Positions 8,492 to 15,991 are shown, numbered from the stretch's first letter. The stretch is 64,000 nucleotides of DNA from Candidatus Bathyarchaeota archaeon A05DMB-5 (GCA_019685655.1 JABFQP010000002.1:186001-250000), one strand, 5' to 3'. Translations and numbers: made by a program. The notes: generated by a model from the sequence alone, not told the origin.

Positions 8492-8599
8492 TCAATCGGT
8501 TATTTTGGTTTTGTAACTGCAGTTCGGACAGGTAGCCTGCTTCAGCTTTCCTTTGTAACGCCATTTGTATCCGCACTTTTCACATTTTACTTCTCTCAT
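8492..8599 (-). CDS. Small zinc-ribbon protein upstream of cas1
   Basis: A 35-residue protein starting MREVKCEKCGYKW, with CxxC at 6-9 and CPxC at 24-27: a single zinc ribbon rich in Lys and Arg. It reads into cas1 with only 12 bp between its stop and the cas1 ATG, and the cas1 ribosome site overlaps the junction, so the two are surely one transcript. A role in binding the element ends or helping Cas1 is inference. A TATA-like TATTTAAA lies at 8635-8642, about 36 nt before the start. Confidence 0.75.
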   Translation of the reverse strand: MREVKCEKCGYKWRYKGKLKQATCPNCSYKTKITD

Positions 8600-8634
8600 G
8601 GTTAGATTCCCCGAATAAGTAGTAGTGGTAGTAG

Positions 8635-8642
8635 TTTAAATA
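8635..8642 (-). promoter_or_regulatory. TATA box for the zinc-ribbon/cas1 transcript
   Basis: TATTTAAA on the minus strand, about 36 nt before the zinc-ribbon start. It is the leftward half of a divergent promoter region (8600-8792) that also serves the RHH gene. Confidence 0.5.
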
Positions 8643-8748
8643 GTTTACTGATGACCGTTTTCAGATGTCTGTTTATTCCATAAGTTAACGGTTAAGAGAT
8701 TACTTTAGAAGACCTCTAAAAATTCTAATAAAAAGATTCACCAAAAAG

Positions 8749-8757
8749 TTTATAAAA
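8749..8757 (+). promoter_or_regulatory. TATA box for the RHH gene
   Basis: TTTATAAAA preceded by A-rich CCAAAAAG (BRE-like), 36 nt before the ATG at 8793. GTGAT just upstream of the start serves as ribosome site. The spacing mirrors the divergent minus-strand promoter, so one regulator could control both. Confidence 0.65.
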
Positions 8758-8792
8758 TAGTATAACTATAATTATAGCTTGAGTGATAAAAA

Positions 8793-9314
8793 ATGATTAA
8801 ACCAATAGAATCACAAGCTGAACAATCCGCAATCGATATAGACACACTTGATGATACCCAAATAAAAGTCATCTTTCTAATGAGCAAAGCTACATGGAAA
8901 AGGCTTGGAGAAATAGCCTTAAACCGTGAAACATCAAGAGCCTCTCTAGTGCGTGAAGCAATCCTACAATACATGGAAAAGCTGGAGAAACCCGAAGAGC
9001 AGAATCCGAAAATTCCAGATAGACAACTTAACAGAATCATCAAAGAATGCACTAAGGATGATAATGAAGGATTTGAAATAGACGGAGAAGACGGCTTCAT
9101 AGAGCAAATGAAGGCTAAAGGCTTCAAACTTAAAGACTCAACGCCTGAACAATGGGAAAAAGTCAAAGAAAAACTTGAGATTGGTTATAAAGGCTATTTC
9201 AGTCCGCCAAGCCTAGAAGAGTTTGCTGAAAAATTCGAAGTTTTAGAGCCTTCAGAAGAACAGAAAACATGGCTTTCAACCGCTGAAGAAGAAACAGAAG
9301 AAACTGAAGACTAA
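8793..9314 (+). CDS. Ribbon-helix-helix protein of the mobile element
   Basis: A 173-residue acidic protein. Residues about 24-63 fit a ribbon-helix-helix DNA-binding domain: a short strand IKVIFLMS, then helix TWKRLGEIAL, a turn with SRASL and a second helix VREAILQYMEKL. The C-terminal 110 residues are highly charged (many Glu/Lys) and not recognised. It is divergent from the zinc-ribbon/cas1 pair with a shared 190-bp control region, so it is a natural candidate for a repressor of the element. A T-rich stretch at 9317-9332 after the gene may be a terminator. Confidence 0.7.
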   Translation: MIKPIESQAEQSAIDIDTLDDTQIKVIFLMSKATWKRLGEIALNRETSRASLVREAILQYMEKLEKPEEQNPKIPDRQLNRIIKECTKDDNEGFEIDGEDGFIEQMKAKGFKLKDSTPEQWEKVKEKLEIGYKGYFSPPSLEEFAEKFEVLEPSEEQKTWLSTAEEETEETED

Positions 9315-9345
9315 CCCATTTTCCCTTTTTTTATGGTGAACAAAA

Positions 9346-10296
9346 ATGAACAACCCTTCCCTCATGAACAAACCGAAAACATCTATACACGAACCTCTAG
9401 GTAAAACCATAGTAAACCCCAGCTATAGTGTTAAACCTAAAGGTTCGTATATAGAGAGTTCTCTTGTTGACATTTAACCTCTAATAGACATTGTATCATT
9501 AACCTTACAAACCGCTTTCGTAAGCGACACCATAGACGGATACAGACCAGCAAGTTTGCTCTTAATAGCTAAACCCGAATCTGGAAAAACCACAACCATA
9601 GAGAAATTTCAACCTTTACCCTTTGTCTATTACACAGATGAGATAACCGTTAAAATCTTAGTTGATAGAATTCTCAAAAGAATAGAGTCAAAAGAAATGA
9701 GGTTCATTCTGATTCCAGACATTCTGAACTCAATCAAAAAACAAACATACACTAGAGAGCCTCTCATTCAAACCTTCAAAAGCTTAACAGACGAGGGAGT
9801 ATCTAGAATTGAAACCTTGCATAAAGAATACATCACTAAAACTAAATGTAAAGCTGGTTTAATAACTGCAATAACACGTTCAGAACTATATGCAAGTCAA
9901 GGAAGATATAGTCTCTATGAAGATTTGAAAAGATACGGATTTCTAAGCAGAATGATTCCTTTCAGCTACGAGTATCCCATAGACAAGCTTGACAAAATCT
10001 TCAGTTATATCATGTCTGGAAACAGTGAAGGCAAAAATGTTGTTATCCCAAAAATTCGAATGTTCAAACGAGAAAGACAGTATCAACCAGCTATTGAGTA
10101 TTTTCACAGATTAAGACCAATAAGTGAAAGGCTAAGTCGTTATTCGGACTCTTATGGAATAAGAGTGCAGAAGAACCTTCAGAAATTATGTTATGCTAAC
10201 GCTTTGCTGAACGATAGAAGCTATGTTTCAAAGGAAGATGTTGAAAAGGTTCTCTATCTTGGAAGATGGATGAACTTTGACTTTAATCCGTTATAG
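9346..10296 (+). CDS. AAA+ ATPase frame interrupted by an in-frame TAA
   Basis: One reading frame runs from ATG 9346 (ribosome site GGTGA at 9335-9339) to 10296, but codon 44 is TAA (9475-9477). The first 43 codons give a short, unfamiliar N-terminus. After the stop the frame continues with PLIDIVSLTLQTAF and then a P-loop AKPESGKTT (about codons 75-83), a Walker B-like ILIPD, a sensor-like ITAITRSEL and GFLSRMI, which could contain an arginine finger, followed by a helical C-terminus. This fits an AAA+ protein of the MCM/helicase-like group. The only starts after the TAA (TTG 9556, or a non-standard ATT) leave out conserved-looking sequence before the P-loop. It is therefore a recent nonsense mutation, a recoded gene, or a sequence error. 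Confidence 0.65.
9389..9448. repeat. Inverted repeat (14-bp arms, 32-bp loop)
   Basis: Arms ACGAACCTCTAGGT (9389-9402) and ACCTAAAGGTTCGT (9435-9448) pair at 13 of 14 positions. It lies inside the first 35 codons of the ATPase frame and ends 26 bp before the in-frame TAA. It could be an RNA hairpin, a protein-binding site or an origin/recombination site of the element. Confidence 0.7.
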
Positions 10297-10308
10297 AAGG
10301 TGTTTTTA

Positions 10309-10698
10309 ATGAGCATCAGAACTATTGGCGAAAATGTTCTGTTGCAGAGAGAGTTAGACAATGAAGAACAGTATAGGCGAAGGAATCTTTACGCTCAAGT
10401 TACGGTTAATGATTGTTCATGTTTCAAGTTTTGGGTTAATCCCTACGGCTATTTCTGTCATAGAGACCTTCATATGCATTTGAATCATGGAATAGACAGT
10501 GTTGAGAAAGCTGTGGTTTTTCTTAATCATGAAAGCATCCATATTGTTCTGCGTAAAATTGCTGGTAAAGAAGTTTCTAAGAAATTTGATAGGCTGTTCA
10601 GAAGCGAACGTGATGTTGACGAGTTCGGATTGCCTAAAGAAGAAGGTTTGAAAGTGGTGGTTTTTCATGGTGAAGAAATTGAAGATTTATGGTACTAG
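10309..10698 (+). CDS. Small HEXXH (zincin-like) protein
   Basis: A 129-residue protein with HESIH at 74-78 in a predicted helix (VVFLNHESIHIVL), the active-site pattern of zinc peptidases. A third zinc ligand is not certain. Cys36, Cys38 and Cys50 are N-terminal to it. I start at ATG 10309 because AAGGTG lies just upstream; the in-frame GTG at 10300 belongs to that site. It follows the ATPase frame by 12 bp and overlaps the next gene by 32 bp, so it belongs to the element's rightward operon. Function unknown; it may act on a host or element protein. Confidence 0.65.
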   Translation: MSIRTIGENVLLQRELDNEEQYRRRNLYAQVTVNDCSCFKFWVNPYGYFCHRDLHMHLNHGIDSVEKAVVFLNHESIHIVLRKIAGKEVSKKFDRLFRSERDVDEFGLPKEEGLKVVVFHGEEIEDLWY

Positions 10699-10942
10699 AC
10701 GTAGAGGTCATCGTGAACGTTGGGTTGTTAAGGGTAAAGGTTGCTATAGGGAAGTGCGGAGGGATTCTAAGGGAAGGTTTGTTTCGGTTAAGCGGTGGAA
10801 TCCTAAGAAGCCTATTGGTAAAGAAGTGTTTACTGAGCTTCAGCCTTTGATTGTTGATTATGAAACGGGAAAGGAAGCTTTAGAGAAGGTGAGGGAAGCT
10901 GTTAGGGAGTGGAAGTGGATTGATTTTGAAGCTGAAAGCTGA
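10667..10942 (+). CDS. Small basic protein of the mobile element
   Basis: A 91-residue protein, very basic in its first half (KKLKIYGTRRRGHRER, RRDSKGRFVSVKRW) and helical in its second half. The basic first half suggests nucleic-acid binding, and RDSKGRFVS resembles a segment seen in some mobile-element and phage proteins, but I do not recognise a family. It overlaps the genes on both sides (32 bp upstream, 23 bp downstream), which supports real translation. The coding strand is G/T-rich. Confidence 0.55.
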   Translation: MVKKLKIYGTRRRGHRERWVVKGKGCYREVRRDSKGRFVSVKRWNPKKPIGKEVFTELQPLIVDYETGKEALEKVREAVREWKWIDFEAES

Positions 10943-11351
10943 ACAGAGAACTGAGCATGAATGGGTTTCCGAAGGCTACGTTATTGGGTTTATGACTAAC
11001 AGAGGTTTAATTCTGGATTTGGATAACATGAAGTTTAAGAAGGCTCGATGGCTTGCTCGGAAACTTTGTAAACAATATAGGTTAGAGGGATACTTGTTAA
11101 TTAAGTCAAGTCACAAAAATTACCATGTAGTTTTCAATCGTTATTTAACATGGAAGACAATAACGAAAATATTGTTCAATCAGTATGAAGCTTTGAGGTG
11201 GGCTGTTTTCCAAATGCAAAGCGGATATTTAACCTTACGGATAAGTCGAAAGAATGGAAAGAACAAGCCTAGAATACTATTGAAAGTTGGAAAGACTGAC
11301 AAGTTAATTAACGACTATTTAGAAGTTTACAATGCGTTCAAAGGCTTCTAA
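10920..11351 (+). CDS. Possible minimal archaeo-eukaryotic primase-like protein
   Basis: A 143-residue protein that overlaps the 3' end of the previous gene. Residues 30-35 (LILDLD) look like the hDhD metal motif I of AEP primases and residues 60-71 (LIKSSHKNYHVV) like motif II, where Ser and His precede a strand. A basic LRISRKNGKNKP segment (106-117) follows; motif III is not obvious. If correct, it would supply priming or replication in an element without a polymerase. It could instead be a nuclease or an unrelated replication protein. The TTG start at 10920 is uncertain. Confidence 0.45.
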   Translation: MILKLKAEQRTEHEWVSEGYVIGFMTNRGLILDLDNMKFKKARWLARKLCKQYRLEGYLLIKSSHKNYHVVFNRYLTWKTITKILFNQYEALRWAVFQMQSGYLTLRISRKNGKNKPRILLKVGKTDKLINDYLEVYNAFKGF

Positions 11352-11517
11352 GTTAACTTGATTTACTATTGAACAAAAAAATTACACGTGTTTCCCATTG
11401 AATTTCCCAATAAACTAGAAACTATTTTGTTTGATTCCTTACTTGTTTCTTAACTCTTTACCTAGATTCAATTAACTATAAACCATAAAAAACTTTTCAT
11501 AAGACCATTATTTTTGT

Positions 11518-11793
11518 TCAAGCTTGCTTTTCGTTTCTTTTAACATATACTTCTTCTACATATTTTCCAATCTCATATCCACTAACAAAACCAAAAGCCA
11601 TAATTCCTAGCATAGCGATAATCAAACCTTTTAAACCTTCAGACGTTATAATGAACTGTTCTCCACCCAAAGAAATTCCAGAAATATAACCATACACAAA
11701 AATAATTACTCCAACATCAAAAAACAACAATATTAATCCGAAGATAAGACTTTTCAAGCTTGCTTTTCTACCGAAAGCATACATACCCATCAC
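11518..11793 (-). CDS. Small two-helix membrane protein of the mobile element
   Basis: A 91-residue protein with two hydrophobic segments (about 13-36 and 50-72) joined by a polar loop and ending in a charged helix (GKYVEEVYVKRNEKQ). It sits alone near the right end of the element, pointing left toward the convergent rightward operon. No family recognised. The 166 bp before it (11352-11517) hold no gene that I can see. Confidence 0.6.
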   Translation of the reverse strand: MMGMYAFGRKASLKSLIFGLILLFFDVGVIIFVYGYISGISLGGEQFIITSEGLKGLIIAMLGIMAFGFVSGYEIGKYVEEVYVKRNEKQA

Positions 11794-11835
11794 TTCCTAA
11801 ACCACTGTTTTCTCGCTCATTTTTTAAGGGTTTTG

Positions 11836-11852
11836 GTTTAAGGAAGGAAGGA
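11836..11852. repeat. Terminal inverted repeat, right end
   Basis: GTTTAAGGAAGGAAGGA, the reverse complement of the left end (AAAC preceded by CCTT repeats) with three tetranucleotide units instead of four. Confidence 0.85.
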
Positions 11853-11867
11853 ATATACTTTGAATTT
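11853..11867. repeat. Target-site duplication, right copy (15 bp)
   Basis: ATATACTTTGAATTT, identical to 7377-7391. It lies 26 bp beyond the cdhE stop codon, so the insertion landed just 3' of the cdh operon. Confidence 0.9.
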
Positions 11868-11893
11868 TTGGTTCAATTGTAAACATTAAAAAA

Positions 11894-13333
11894 TTAGGCT
11901 TGCGTTTGCCATTTTTCTTGTAGGAATTTTGGTATGTCTGATGAATCCCGTGGTCCGACTAGAACTTGCCATCCGCTGAGTTCTTCAATTTCGCCGCTGA
12001 GACGTGCCGCTTTTCCAGGGATTATGAGTTTTCTGTGTTTAACTTTGCTTTCTACTCCAGACGCCTTAATGGCATCAGCAACTTTCTCTGCTGTAAGTTT
12101 TCTCCCAGCTACTGCGCTGTCTACGGCTATGCCCTCAGTGTCAACAACCAGCAGGTACGCGTTTACTTTCGCATTTTCAATGTCGGAAGCTACTGTGTAA
12201 TATGTCAAAGCAAAGTTAGTAGTAAACATCACAGGCGAATTCTCATCTGGAGTCCCGAAAATCTTCAAGCCGGGTTCAACAGCAACTGGCTTGCGTGGGT
12301 CTGTGTAAATGTTCTGCCGCAACACGACTGGTGGAAGAAGCGACCAGCCATCAACACTATGCATTATCACAACGTCAGCAAAGCGAGTAATAAGCAACCC
12401 AGCCAAATACGCTTCTCGCCACTTCGCAATTTCTTCTGGTGCTTCACCACGGTCAACCCAAGCAGTCATAGGTACGCCTATCAAAGGAAAACCAAAAAGT
12501 TCATCGCCCCGCTTGCAAGCAGCTCTGCGAATCATTGTAAAATTGTTAAGCGTGTCAGCCAGTCCATCGCTTGGGAAAGTGCCTGGGTCCAATACTATGT
12601 CTTCGGCACCATACTCGAGTAAAGTCTTCGCCAAAGACCGCAGTAGCTTCAAATTGTTAGGCGCAAAAACCGTCAACGAACAATTATACATTAATGCAAG
12701 CTCAGCCATGTCCTTCCAGTTTTCCTTCGTTGCCGCATACAAAAGCGGACGCGCCTTTGGCGCTGCCATTAATCCAGCTTCCAGAACATTCGGGTTCAAA
12801 GAGCATAGAATCAGTGGCAAACGAGTGTTTTCAACAACTTTCTTAACTGTTACCTTGAATTTTTCTGGGTCATTTGATGTGGAGCGAATGGCAATCATGT
12901 CAAGCTTTAACGTTTGTCCAATGTATTCGAAATTGAACTGTTCAGTCCGCTTTATCCGGTTCATTATTTCTTCGTCAGACATTTCGTCAGTGACGTCAAT
13001 CGCAATGGCAGTGGGGTTGAAATATGCGAACTCGTGGCGGTACATTACGAGTTTCCCGCCAATCTTCACTGCTTTATCGCCAACGCCAATAACAATCTCT
13101 TTTATGGCTGGCTTCAGCATTTCCTTCAATTGCTTGTAAGCTTTCTCATGCTCCTTAGTCAATAAGGGAGGACACTTCTCAATTGCGACTTCACGGTTAA
13201 CAACTTTCGTCGCAAAAGCCATACAGTTCTCTTCGCCACATTCCTTACAGTTAGTTTTGGGAAGAAGCTTGTAAACATCAATGGGGCTTAGTTCTTTTAC
13301 GCCAACTTTTCCCTTTCCTTCCTTCTCATCCAT
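11894..13333 (-). CDS. cdhE: CODH/ACS corrinoid iron-sulfur protein, gamma subunit
   Basis: About 479 residues. The N-terminal [4Fe-4S] motif of the large corrinoid protein subunit is complete (CKECGEENC, then a fourth Cys 17 residues later in AIEKCPPLL). A TIM barrel follows, and the C-terminal part binds the cobamide. With CdhD it carries the methyl group from tetrahydropterin to the acetyl-CoA synthase. It is the last gene of cdhABCDE. ATG 13333 is preferred over an in-frame GTG at 13339 because GGAG sits nine bases before the ATG. Confidence 0.95.
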   Translation of the reverse strand: MDEKEGKGKVGVKELSPIDVYKLLPKTNCKECGEENCMAFATKVVNREVAIEKCPPLLTKEHEKAYKQLKEMLKPAIKEIVIGVGDKAVKIGGKLVMYRHEFAYFNPTAIAIDVTDEMSDEEIMNRIKRTEQFNFEYIGQTLKLDMIAIRSTSNDPEKFKVTVKKVVENTRLPLILCSLNPNVLEAGLMAAPKARPLLYAATKENWKDMAELALMYNCSLTVFAPNNLKLLRSLAKTLLEYGAEDIVLDPGTFPSDGLADTLNNFTMIRRAACKRGDELFGFPLIGVPMTAWVDRGEAPEEIAKWREAYLAGLLITRFADVVIMHSVDGWSLLPPVVLRQNIYTDPRKPVAVEPGLKIFGTPDENSPVMFTTNFALTYYTVASDIENAKVNAYLLVVDTEGIAVDSAVAGRKLTAEKVADAIKASGVESKVKHRKLIIPGKAARLSGEIEELSGWQVLVGPRDSSDIPKFLQEKWQTQA

Positions 13334-13350
13334 AAACACACGCTCCGTTT

Positions 13351-14571
13351 CTAAACTTTAGCGGAAACCCATTCAACAAGCCTGTCCGCATTGCCAGACC
13401 TGGCATTTGTCAACTGTTTCGTTACGTCCTTGAGAGTTTTCACAGCAGCTGGATGCATCATCATAAACAAGTCCACACCAGCAAGCAGCAAAGTCAACGC
13501 AGTAGTCACTTCCCACAAAGGTCCACGCAGCTCACGGGGCTCCCACTCTGGCGCCATCTTCAACCACGCTTCTCTCGCCGCCCAAGCGTTTGTTGTTCCA
13601 GAAGACATTGGATGCGCAAGTTCTGGGTCGCCCATCAAAGCTGCCAGCCTAGCTCTTTCCATATTGGTAAAAGCGTAGTCAAGACCGTAACCCAAAGCAG
13701 CAGTCGTCAAATCCATGACAATGTCTTCTTTCGGTAGAAAATCATACAATCTGCGATTAAGCTCTCGGGCTAAATTCAAATCCATAGGAGTAAAGGACAA
13801 GGCTACATGCCCATTCTTCTTAACAAATTTCGCGCAACGTTCAACATCCATGTCCCGCGTTAATGAACTAATCAGAAAACGTTCACCAGCAAAAGTTTCA
13901 GTAATCTCCGCAAAAACATCCGCATCTTTAACAGGGTCACCGCAACCGCCAATCACAAGCGGCACATCCACAGCCTGCGCGACAGCCTCAACCGTTTTAA
14001 CCGCATCCTTAGGCGACACATCCTTAACCAACGGGTCAATAGTAATCAAATGAATCGTCACCATGTCAGCCCCAAACTTTTCAACAGCAAGCTTAGCCCA
14101 AGCCGCAGGGTCGCCTAAAACCTCCTTCACATGCATCTTCACCGCTTTCGCAAGCGGCACTTCCATGTCAAAAACATCCAACGTCACAACAGGAGGATGC
14201 AAAGTCGGACGCTCAAAAGTGTAAAAGGCAGGAGTAGTTTCGCCTCCGATAACAAGAGATTTTCCGCGCGTTCCCCCTTCGCTTTTTGTGGCGCCAAGTT
14301 TCACCTCAACAACCTTGCCCGGATAAGTTTCAATTGGCGGAATAAAATCGGTCTCAATTATTGTGGCGGGTTTAGCTTTTGCTGGAGCTGCAATCTTTGG
14401 CAAAGCCATTGTGGGAGCAGCAACAGCGCCCGGTTGAAGCCAAATTTCCAAGTCGCCTACGTTCATTTCAAAATCTTCAAGCTCAATCTCTTGAAGTTTC
14501 GCAAGAAGCTCTAGCAAGCGCGGGCTAAGCTTAAGCCCAAATGTTTCCTCTTCTTTCTTCTTCTCTGGCAA
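13351..14571 (-). CDS. cdhD: CODH/ACS corrinoid iron-sulfur protein, delta subunit
   Basis: A 406-residue small corrinoid-protein subunit. After a linker rich in Ala, Pro and Lys (about 50-75) the CdhD barrel follows, with recognisable PLVIGGCGDPVKD and LDYAFTNMERARLAAL segments. It forms the methyl-carrying heterodimer with CdhE. The TTG start is supported by AGGTGA seven bases upstream. It lies between cdhC (7-bp gap) and cdhE. Confidence 0.95.
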   Translation of the reverse strand: MPEKKKEEETFGLKLSPRLLELLAKLQEIELEDFEMNVGDLEIWLQPGAVAAPTMALPKIAAPAKAKPATIIETDFIPPIETYPGKVVEVKLGATKSEGGTRGKSLVIGGETTPAFYTFERPTLHPPVVTLDVFDMEVPLAKAVKMHVKEVLGDPAAWAKLAVEKFGADMVTIHLITIDPLVKDVSPKDAVKTVEAVAQAVDVPLVIGGCGDPVKDADVFAEITETFAGERFLISSLTRDMDVERCAKFVKKNGHVALSFTPMDLNLARELNRRLYDFLPKEDIVMDLTTAALGYGLDYAFTNMERARLAALMGDPELAHPMSSGTTNAWAAREAWLKMAPEWEPRELRGPLWEVTTALTLLLAGVDLFMMMHPAAVKTLKDVTKQLTNARSGNADRLVEWVSAKV

Positions 14572-14578
14572 GTTTTCT

Positions 14579-15988
14579 TCACCTTTTCTCAGACTTTTCG
14601 CTTTTCATTGAACGAATTATGACCTTCTTGGCGTAGATTTTGGCGTCTTTCAATATGATTTTGAAACCTCCAGCAGTTATCGGCAAAGTAGCTGCGGTAG
14701 CAACAGGAAACATCGGCGCTTCTTCTTTCGCTTCAGCTGGCACCGCTTCTTCAACAGTCACAGTTTCTTTCTTCCAACTTTCCACAACTGGATGATTATG
14801 CTCCTTAAGAAAAGCCTTCAATTCATCAATTGTTTTAGCTTGCTCTTCCGTAGCAACTTTGTCGACAATCTCAGCAGGAATGAAATCCTTAACTCTTTCC
14901 TTAACTTCTTTCGGCATCCAAACCACACGTTTCCATCCACCGTCTGCTTGCAGAAACTTCTGCGAACGCATGTACTCAATGGATATTCCGTGGAAACCGT
15001 CAACCTGGCGACCGCCAGCCGTGGAATCCGCTAAAGTGGAGAAGGGCAACCCATTCACAGTCACATCCTTGTAGCCTCTGTGAACTATGCCGAAGCCATC
15101 CACTTCAGGAATGTAGAAAGCCACACCTTCAAAGCAACCGCAAGAAGTGTGCGGATAACCAAAAGCCGTGTAAAGCCACACTTTCGTTATTTCGCCAAGA
15201 GTCCTCTTCTTCACCGCTTCGTCCACGCCAGAATACTCACCCTTAACAGGGTCTAACAGTTCGCCTCTCTCAATTGTGAACACTGGTCCCTTAGGGTCTA
15301 TGCTTGCGGCGGCTCTGCCGTCAAACCAGCTTATAGCTCCACAGTTTGAATATCGCTGAGGCGTGATTACGCAACAGTGGGTTGGAGCAAAAGACTGACA
15401 TAAAATGCACCCGTAAAACTTGTCAACTTCCTCATCCTTCAAGCCACGAGCCCTGGCGTCTCTTGCATCGTAGATTTGCAATGCTTCATCGTAAAGTTCT
15501 TTCACTTTTTCTGCATCAGTTATGAAAGTAACCTGCATTTTCTCGATTATTGGCAGTTCGCTTTTGAAGAGTCTATGCAAAACTTTGCCTACGAAATCAA
15601 AGGAGTTTAAGCCCTTTTCAAAAGATTTCTTGCTTAGTCTCAGCCAAATGTCGTAGCGTTGGTTGAGGTGCATGAAGCCTTCGATGAAGTTGCAGTAGGC
15701 GTGAATGCGTCTTTCGATTACGCCTTCAAGTTCGGGTTCGAGTTTGGCGCCAGCAACTTCTATGACGATGCCTAGAGGGTAGGTTTTGCCTTCTTCCATG
15801 TCCTTTATGTCTGGTCCGATGACTGTTACTTTTCCATCTTCAACTTCTTCTGGCTTTTTAACTCTTGCAAGTTCAAATTTTTCTTTAATGTCTGGTCCGC
15901 CGAGTTCCACGTACATGTCTTTTCTACGGATTCTTTCGCCTTCGTAGATTACGCCCACATCTACTGGTATGTCCTTAAACATTGACAT
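14579..15988 (-). CDS. cdhC: Acetyl-CoA synthase, beta subunit (CdhC)
   Basis: A 469-residue archaeal-type ACS lacking the N-terminal CODH-interacting domain of bacterial AcsB. The A-cluster ligands are visible: C194 and C197 in FYGCILCQSF, and C283 and C285 in TSCGCFEG, the Ni-Ni-[4Fe4S] site that joins CO, methyl and CoA. A low-complexity Val/Glu/Ala-rich linker near 410-430 leads to a short C-terminal segment ending in a basic tail. Three bases separate it from cdhB. Confidence 0.96.
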   Translation of the reverse strand: MSMFKDIPVDVGVIYEGERIRRKDMYVELGGPDIKEKFELARVKKPEEVEDGKVTVIGPDIKDMEEGKTYPLGIVIEVAGAKLEPELEGVIERRIHAYCNFIEGFMHLNQRYDIWLRLSKKSFEKGLNSFDFVGKVLHRLFKSELPIIEKMQVTFITDAEKVKELYDEALQIYDARDARARGLKDEEVDKFYGCILCQSFAPTHCCVITPQRYSNCGAISWFDGRAAASIDPKGPVFTIERGELLDPVKGEYSGVDEAVKKRTLGEITKVWLYTAFGYPHTSCGCFEGVAFYIPEVDGFGIVHRGYKDVTVNGLPFSTLADSTAGGRQVDGFHGISIEYMRSQKFLQADGGWKRVVWMPKEVKERVKDFIPAEIVDKVATEEQAKTIDELKAFLKEHNHPVVESWKKETVTVEEAVPAEAKEEAPMFPVATAATLPITAGGFKIILKDAKIYAKKVIIRSMKSEKSEKR

Positions 15989-15991
15989 TTG

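Larger units (their letters stand above)
7392..11852. mobile_element. Casposon-like Cas1 transposon, 4.46 kb
   Basis: A segment bounded by inverted CCTT-repeat ends (7392-7411 and 11836-11852) and by a perfect 15-bp direct repeat outside them. It encodes a solo Cas1 with intact catalytic residues and no Cas2, other Cas protein or CRISPR array. Further cargo: a 35-aa zinc ribbon, an RHH protein, an AAA+ ATPase frame, a HEXXH protein, a small basic protein, a possible AEP-type primase and a two-helix membrane protein. Solo Cas1 plus inverted ends plus a 14-15 bp duplication defines casposons. Described casposons usually encode a family B DNA polymerase, which is absent here, and are generally larger. 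The insertion separates the ferredoxin gene from the 3' end of cdhE without breaking either. Confidence 0.85.

Noticed and set aside
9475-9477. Programmed readthrough or selenocysteine/pyrrolysine at the TAA
   Set aside because: Pyrrolysine uses TAG and selenocysteine TGA; no downstream stimulator is visible. A simple mutation or base error is more likely, so I reported it only as an interrupted frame.
7392-11852. CRISPR array or cas2 near cas1
   Set aside because: I looked for regularly spaced repeats and small Cas2-like proteins in and around the element and saw none; only CCTT ends and short inverted repeats are present.
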